64,000 nt of DNA from Beroe forskalii (Eukaryota > Ctenophora > Nuda > Beroida > Beroidae). The stretch is taken from contig WFMF01000285.1 in the NCBI GenBank assembly GCA_011033025.1, forward strand, positions 62,001-126,000, written 5' to 3'. The notes beneath the pieces are model-generated. The model saw nothing but the letters and a program-made list of their open reading frames with translations. It searched no databases and was not told the origin of the DNA. Positions 57,701-64,000 of this stretch are shown one piece after another. Numbering within the stretch: position 1 is the first letter of the stretch; each line of letters begins with the position of its first letter. The translations under genes and the position numbers were made by a program.

Positions 57701-60155
57701 AATGCTTGGAGATGCAATCACTTATGAGGTAACAAAATTACTCTGTTCCTTATTTAAGTGCCCATAGTGGGGTGGGCATCAGGTTGTGTGCCTCCTATTA
57801 TATAATTGTACTACAAGAGGGGTAATTTTAACATCATGACATAGCCCAGCATGTCATGACACCACTCAGGACAGTATGTGTGTTTGCTATGCAGGAGGGA
57901 CGAGCAGAGGAACCTAAACTGCCTGCTCTGCTGATCATTGAAAAGTCCTAAGAATACCGAGATGATATATTGGAAATAACCATCTTTCTGATGTGAGTCG
58001 AATCAATTGTCACGAATTACAGTAATACAAATTCTGGCCTGGCAATCCCAGGGTTCTAATTTGTGGTTGATTCCAGTGAACTGTTTTGAATTAAATTGAT
58101 AATTGTACTATTGTAGCCGTGTGTAGGAATGGTTGAGTCAGAGCGACATGTGTCACTACAGTGTACAGTTACAAGTCGCTGCTAATGATCTACAGCAACA
58201 CACCCTTGTGTAAGTGTGGTAGCATACACTCCCCGGTTATATCACACTGCTGTCTGCACAAAACAATGTGTATATCTTATCATAATGACGGGGTGGTATA
58301 ATTGTATGCAGTCATAGGTACACACATTGTTGTGAGAGTCCAAGGCTATTTATAACTGGGACATTATGGTCGATTAGTACTGGTTGCATTGTCCCTATAT
58401 GCTGTACCAGAGATACTGTCTCAGTGAACAGTCAATTGCCCATGTCCCGTATGAATTTCTATTGGGAATTTGATGTGACAAAAGAAAGACAAATGGACAT
58501 TCTGGACACCATTTAAGACTGCTTTCATTCATTAAGACAAACAAATTGCAGAGACACGAACTACCATGAGCTAAGACTTGGTGGACTTTGCATGTGCAGC
58601 GTTTTATCCTGTCCATCATTTTATCAGTGTAGATATTCCCCTCACTTAGAACTACTCGGGTACATTTTCACACACCCACCACTGGAGATAGTATAATTAC
58701 TTATCAAGATTGGATGGTGTGACACAAGTCACACAAGATTCATACACACAGACTCAAAGGGTGTTAGGGTTATCAAAGTGTTAATGGGGCACCTCACATG
58801 TGCTATAATAACACATGCATTATAGTTTAACACATGCATACTGTACAGTGTGTCTGAGATGGTCTGGCCCCAGTCACCACCTATGGAGAAGCCACACAAC
58901 CAGCTCATCATGAGGAATGAGGGTGCTCTTCAAATTTAGTAGGTGCGCAAGATCTTATTTCCATGCTTTAGAATGACACAAATACATAATAAGTTCTGAG
59001 TTTTGAATAATAAGGTACATATTATTCCTGGAAGTAGCAACAGATATGTTGCTACACAAATAGCTGCGAAATAATATCACCACTTTTCATATACAGCATT
59101 ACATATGCCAGCCACAGTCATTAAGCACATGTGTAGCTAATGCACCATACTTTTAACACTCCAGAGGTTTAACAGTACAGTATATAATAACACCTGTTTG
59201 GTGTATGTGTACTAGGTACAGGCCAGTCTTTAACACTTTTACGTGATGTACACTGTTATATGGTCTAAAATGTTATGAAGTTAAGCTAAACTTAGTAACA
59301 ACACATGCTATTCACTCTTTAAACAGAATATTGTTCGCACCTTGGAAATAAACAATGAAGACTTCTTGGCAACCTTGAATTGATTAATTAACTTTTAAGT
59401 TTAGAAAATAACTCAAACCTTAGAAACAGTGTTTTCATTAAATCTCCTGCTGGTAAATTAGAAATTATGAAACACAATGAATTTAGAAGAAACAAACCTT
59501 CTTCTTTAGCAGCATCATTTTTACAGTCATCATCAAGTCTCACTACTGCATTGTTACTCACAGATTGTGCACTCTGAAATTAAATTCATATAAATCATAA
59601 CTTCAACTTAATTACACTTTAGCACACATTAATCTGAATAAATGTGGATCAAGTCCTGTTGCCTCATATTTGCATGCCATATTTCAGTATGTCAATGCTT
59701 TTCTAATATATTTACATATTCAGCCATTTCAAATATTTACCTGCTCATCTTTAAGAACATAGAACTTCTTTAAATTTGGCTCTAGTACACAGTATCTTCT
59801 GTGCCATGTTAATGATGATGGGGGGAAGCCACTCTCTAACCCAACTGAAAATCATATTTTAGACTATAACTAGTACATACCTAGATATATCTTATATCCA
59901 TAGTTTATTTTCTATTTGAAGTAGTTGTAAAATTAGAGTTTTTAGATTTAAACTTTTCTTTATTAAATCATCTGCAATGTAACATTAGAAATTAAAATAT
60001 TAGACTAGTAACAGGTAGTATTGAATGAATTAAACCAAATTTAATAGTAAATGTATTTAATGTTATAAGTTGCAACCAAAACTTTGAAACTTACATGTGA
60101 TAAAGAGCCAGCCTTCTAGCCTTGCATCTAACTCCATCCCAGATGCAGCATAATA
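54769..60155 (-). CDS. PH-domain protein, four internal exons (partial model)
   Basis: Exons 60155-60095, 59844-59741, 59573-59498 and 54833-54769, with strong splice sites (TTTAG/..GTAAGT, TTTTCAG/..GTAAAT, TTTCAG/..GTTTGT, TTTCAG/..GTAAGT) and matching phases 1, 0, 1, 0. They read: YYAASGMELDARLEGWLFIT, then GLESGFPPSSLTWHRRYCVL, KKFYVLKDEQ, SAQSVSNNAVVRLDDDC, and FDKPLDEVFDTGTTLSQITQ. The LEGWL...WHRRYCVLE...FYVLKDE pattern is a pleckstrin-homology domain start, used for lipid or protein binding at membranes. WHRRYCVL recalls anillin and rhotekin PH domains, but I would not assign it. Upstream and downstream exons are missing from the model, including the C-terminal helix of the PH fold. 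The intron 54834-59497 is 4.7 kb. Confidence 0.72.
54834..59497 (-). other. long intron of the PH-domain gene, no recognised exon
   Basis: AT-rich. It contains a perfect palindrome AGAGCTCGAGCTCT at about 55132 and four ~45-base units AATACACTTCAAAATGTA...GAAGTACA at 56395-56530. Open frames here lack splice or motif support. Confidence 0.5.
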
Positions 60156-61351
60156 CTAAAGCAGATAAACCATAAAAGCTAGAAAGAGATATACATTGGT
60201 CATTGATAAAGCTCTCAAGCTGTATAACTCAGGCACTAACATTTTGATGTTAATGTTTCATGTAAAGGTTGCAGTGTAAAGAAGTTCTGATTTGAATCCA
60301 TTTTTGCTATTTTACTGTTTCACTATGGGGTCCCCCTCAGTCAATGCTATAAGCAATCAAGTTCATCAAAATGTTTTATGTAATTAATCATTGAAAGTAA
60401 ATCTTATTAATAGTTGCAACCCACTCACTATAAAGGTCCACTTTTGCACTGATAGTTATGAGATTGTGGATCTTATCTATATCCCTTACAATGACCAAAA
60501 ACAATCAGTGATACTCAAGAGATTGAAGTGTAAATGATATAACTGATACCAGAGAATTGTAACCAGTGATATGCTGAGCCTAAACAAAGTCCTGGAACAC
60601 ATGGGTCTGGTAGGCTTGGGTGTAGTTTAAGCCAGTAAAAGATGGCTATGTACCTACCACCTAACTTTATCTGGCTGATTCACTGGGAGGCCTGATGTTG
60701 CCAAACTTAAAAATCAAAAAATGATAATATATTCAAATCATCCAATGATTGGGGTTAGCCTAGCTTATTGAAGAAAACAAGATATTTGAAGAAAACAAGA
60801 TATTTAAATTTCATGCCATTTTTACAAACAACGAGATCGTACAAGTAAAATAAAATTATCAAGGATGGGAATATCATGGTTAGTTGCTGCCTTGTTATCC
60901 TGAGAACAAAGCCTAGCTCTCAAGAGATACCTGAGACATGGTTTCATTTAGAATGAAACAGGAAGTTGAGTGATGAATGGGGCTTGTGTTGGATAGGTTA
61001 AAACCAGACTTTCAGGGGACGCATTGTCAAGTAAAACAAGATTTTATGTATAGGAAAACACAACAAGCATGCGATGTATCCCCACTTCATATCTTTAATT
61101 CATATAAATTGAAATTACTTAAGTAACCCAAATCCATAGATTCCTCGTGGTTAAGTCTCTTCACCAAATGGGCTACAAAACTTCTTGATGTTTGGAGTCA
61201 GCACTGAAAATCTCAATTCAGTTTCATTCAGGCAGGTGGTCACTGCACTTGACAGTGCTTTATCCTGATCATACTAACTTGGGTTGAAAGCACTTAGTGC
61301 AAAACTCCGTAAAAAGCTACCACAACTCCCTGAAAGGGCAAATATATGATG

Positions 61352-61693
61352 CCTGCACACTTTGTGGAGTTCCTGAAGAAGAGATTTTTCATCTTGCAAC
61401 TGACAGTTGAATAGTGGTGCAAAGTGTATGGGTTTGATTTCATATTTGAGAATTTTTTCTTCACTGAAATGATCAATCACTTCAAACATGCCAGCATACC
61501 AATAATAAAAGTGTTGTGGTGTGAAAAATAGGGATTCCTATGTCAATTTAATCAGAAAAAGTGTTTGATATGATTGATCATTGCAGTGAAACACAGAAAT
61601 CTCAATAATGAAATCAAACCCACACACTATGGACCACTATTCTACTGTCAGTTTCAAGATAAAAATATCTCTTCTTCAGGAACTCCACATAGT
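61352..61693. repeat. fold-back repeat, ~120 bp arms
   Basis: 61352-61480 matches the reverse complement of 61571-61693 over most of its length (GTGGAGTTCCTGAAGAAGAG, ACTGACAGT(T/A)GAATAGTGG, GGGTTTGATTTCAT), with a ~90 base spacer. The outer edge of the right arm is then copied in a perfect 82-base tandem duplication (61664-61829). Confidence 0.8.
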
Positions 61694-62421
61694 GTTACAC
61701 AACATTCTCAGTTAGTTAATTTAATATGTGTTGTGTTGTAAGTTTAAATATCTCTTCTTCAGGAACTCCACATAGTGTTACACAACATTCTCAGTTAGTT
61801 AATTTAATATGTGTTGTGTTGTAAGTTTAATCAGAAAAAGGATGAGTAAAGTGGTCAGTTGGTTACCCAAGCAGTTTCATTTGGATCTTGCTGTTCAACA
61901 ACATAAAAATAATGTTGGTGATCAAGAAGTTAAAAGTTTGAAAGGTGCAAAAAATATTCCAGAGAGTTCTAGAAAAACCAAATGGAAGTGGCCAGGTTTA
62001 AATTCTCTGTAGGACACAGCAAAGTTGTCTGACATGATCCCGCAAGGCGGTCAGGGAATGCGTGAAAACAGCAAAGTGTGCCACACAAACCATGAATGAC
62101 CACTTTATCTCAATCTCACCGAAATAATATTTTTCACATATTTTTCCTGGATATATAATGAAGCTGCTGGGCCGGATGTGCTGAGGGTAAGCACTAAGTC
62201 AATTCTTAAATCTGTTGAAAAGGCTTCCCATCAAAGAATAAACATCGTGATTACTATCCATAATGGGGAATTTTCAAAAAAAGTGACGAAAACCCGAAAA
62301 CAATTCCTTGGCGAAACACAGATTCAATGCTATGTAATTAAATAAGATTCAATTTATCCATAAAAGAAAAAAATTAAGTATTAAGTAACTCGCTTTGAGC
62401 ACGAAAATGAAAAATTAAGAA

Positions 62422-62729
62422 CTAACCAGGGGCGCCGCGCGCGCAAAACTAGCGGTCTGGTTGGAGCAACGGGCTTAGGAAATTTAATAATGACCCCGTG
62501 TATTCCATGGTAAACATGACACACATATACCATTTTATCTAACCAGATGCATACGCGCACGCGGCCTATGCCCTAGCTATGGCCAGTATGGCCATGGGTA
62601 TAAAGCACGCCGCGCAACGCAAAAGGAGTATATAGCTTACATGTGCGTGTTTTTCTAACCAGGACCCTGGCCCTGGTTACGCGCACGGAGTGCGCTGTGC
62701 GCGGCGCGGCAAACGACGACTCTGGTTAG
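62422..62729. mobile_element. CpG-rich 308 bp segment bounded by CTAACCAG/CTGGTTAG
   Basis: Much richer in GC and CpG than the flanking DNA (runs such as GGGGCGCCGCGCGCGC and GTGCGCGGCGCGGC). The ends carry CTAACCAG and its inverse, with additional inner copies (TCTGGTTGG, CTAACCAGG, CTGGTTACG), and both ends continue into related GC-rich sequence. It could be a small inverted-repeat element or a short CpG island; no target duplication was found. Confidence 0.45.
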
Positions 62730-63270
62730 GGGACGATAAAACACGTTATTCGTTGACAGATGTGTAAATGTTAAGCAAATTATCATCAACTTTGATTCAC
62801 CTTGTCTGAAACATTGTCAAATAAATAACATTGTCAGACTCATCATATTACGTATCTGACAAAATTATGCTGTATCAAATTTGTATTGAGTGAGTTAGCA
62901 TTGTGACAGATCACTCACAGGATCCAATGTCATATATTGAATTGATAGTTCATTGTGCCCTGTGGCCCTGTAAGTTGTAAGTCCCTTGGCATTGCCTTTG
63001 AATAACCTGGTCTCAGTTGATGTAAGTCTTTCTAAACTTATCATAAACACAAAGAACCTTAAGCAAGAGTTTTAAAAATTTGCACAATTCATTACTGGAT
63101 TGGAAATTTTGATGATATTTCCAATCAAATCTATATTTTTTTTTGTGTTTGCAATCTTTCAGTTGCACCATCTTTTGAAGTGCATAGTAGTGCTTGGTGA
63201 TGTTACATGGCTTGCGGATTACTAATATGTGAAGTATTGATAGTGTGATGATTCTGCTTTACTGAGGCCA

Positions 63271-64000
63271 ATGGCAACACTCCAGTTCAAGTCAGAGTCT
63301 CCTTATGTTGGACGAGATGACAGGAAACATGACCCATCAGATGTAAAGTATCAAAAGTTTTTGGAAGCTACTGGTGGGGATGTGAGTGGTGCAGCAAGGC
63401 AGAGGGTTTCTCTTGCTCTTATTGGAGTAGGGCGAGCAGGAGCTATTCATCTTAACAATTTGGTGGGAAACCCAAATGCAGACATCATGTTTGTGGTAGA
63501 GCCAGATGAATCAAAGTGGGGAAAGATAAGGGGCATGTGTGGCCCTACCACCACCATCCTGCACCCTGATAAGCTAGACACTGCCCTGTCTGATCCCAAA
63601 CTGGAGGCTGTTGTTATCTGCACTCCAACTTTCACCCACAAGGACATCATCCTTCAGACTCTCCTGGCAGGTAAAGCTGTGTTCAGTGAAAAGCCCATTG
63701 GAGAGACTCCAGCTGATACCAAGGAGTGCTATGAGGCTGCGGAGTCAGCAAGGAAGCCACTTTTCTGTGGCTTCCAACGAAGGTGGGATCCAACCTTCTC
63801 AGACATTCAGGCTCGAGTTAGAAGAGGGGAAGCAGGACACATACAGATCATAAAATCAATCTCTAGAGACAGCCCCCTTCCCTCCATGGAATACCTTAAG
63901 ATATCAGGAGGGATATACCATGACTGTATGGTACATGATATTGACATGATCACATGGGTCCTTGGGGAACTCCCAAACCAGGTTTTCACAATTGCAAATG
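63271..64000 (+). CDS. Gfo/Idh/MocA-family NAD(P)-dependent oxidoreductase (inositol 2-dehydrogenase-like), 3' end missing
   Basis: First 243 codons, running off the window. Family enzymes oxidise or reduce sugars and inositols in the cytosol. After a ~45-residue N-terminal extension, VSLALIGVGRAGAIHLNNL is the Rossmann GxGxxG nucleotide-binding motif, and VVICTPTFTHKDI is the typical fifth strand. VFSEKPIGE holds the conserved EKP lysine. GGIYHDCMVHDIDMITWVLGE holds the GG..D..(V/I)HDID motif with the catalytic His/Asp pattern of inositol dehydrogenases. All key residues are present. The first ATG after stops, at 63271, fits. Unlike the neighbours it has no intron in 730 bases. A CTTTCAG acceptor ends about 100 bases upstream (near 63163), so a noncoding leader exon is likely. 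The substrate is not determinable from sequence. Confidence 0.9.
   Translation, partial: MATLQFKSESPYVGRDDRKHDPSDVKYQKFLEATGGDVSGAARQRVSLALIGVGRAGAIHLNNLVGNPNADIMFVVEPDESKWGKIRGMCGPTTTILHPDKLDTALSDPKLEAVVICTPTFTHKDIILQTLLAGKAVFSEKPIGETPADTKECYEAAESARKPLFCGFQRRWDPTFSDIQARVRRGEAGHIQIIKSISRDSPLPSMEYLKISGGIYHDCMVHDIDMITWVLGELPNQVFTIAN

Larger units (their letters stand above)
60156..63270. other. stretch between the PH-domain gene and the oxidoreductase; repeats, no certain gene
   Basis: Includes a relative of the 22.5 kb repeat at about 60590-60780, a fold-back pair (61352-61693), an 82-base tandem duplication (61664-61829) and a CpG-rich segment (62422-62729). A 53-codon reading frame starting at an ATG near 61840 (MSKVVSWLPKQF) to 62012 could be an exon or chance. 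Missing 5' exons of the PH-domain gene may also lie here. Confidence 0.45.

Noticed and set aside
61840..62012. Possible small protein or exon MSKVVSWLPKQF...
   Set aside because: Codon use is plausible and there is a GTTTAA donor-like site, but no acceptor, domain or partner exon, and it adjoins a repeat. Kept only as a note.

Overview
The window is nuclear DNA of an invertebrate metazoan. I cannot name the species. It is AT-rich, with small exons, GT-AG introns, and families typical of animals: a SynGAP/DAB2IP-type RasGAP, an ABCG half-transporter, a GT31 glycosyltransferase, and secreted cysteine-rich proteins. No rRNA, tRNA, CRISPR or prokaryotic operon was seen. Gene models were assembled by hand from splice sites, phase agreement across introns, and recognised motifs. 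Exon ends are predictions without transcript support.

Layout. (1) 16-6858, minus: 13 exons of an ABCG half-transporter; its last membrane exons lie beyond base 1. The large intron 1504-5021 holds a long minisatellite, two hairpin elements and a repeat built from the preceding exon end. (2) 7 to 11.1 kb: no gene seen. (3) 11101-45575, minus: one ~34 kb RasGAP gene (repeated N-terminal motif, PH, C2, RasGAP, low-complexity tail), 23 predicted exons with consistent phases apart from a one-base frameshift in the C2 exon. (4) 19402-20651, plus: a small four-exon secreted protein gene with a TATA box, nested in a RasGAP intron beside a ~2.9 kb fold-back element. (5) 46332-46949, plus: a secreted coiled-coil/cysteine protein, divergent from the RasGAP 5' end. 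(6) 51020-51954, minus: an intronless GT31 glycosyltransferase with two apparent one-base frameshifts. (7) 54769-60155, minus: four exons of a PH-domain protein. (8) 63271-64000, plus: the start of an intronless Gfo/Idh/MocA oxidoreductase.

The most unusual signal is that several minisatellites in the ABCG and RasGAP genes are tandem copies of the adjacent exon-intron junction. Five copies of the donor lie downstream of ABCG base 5022, 14 at RasGAP 25707, about 11 at RasGAP 17399 and three at 11415. Acceptor junctions are duplicated at 24836, 18588 and 11633, and about 16-fold at 41224. One intron consists almost entirely of such copies, and the exons on both sides carry the same coded motif (SRSL). 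This looks like repeated local duplication of splice junctions, possibly linked to intron origin or exon growth.

Other notable structures are a ~170 bp element with three stem-loops each carrying GCGAAGC, seven copies of GATAATGACGTCAT, and a 67 bp duplication of a gene's 3' end whose five differences are all synonymous.
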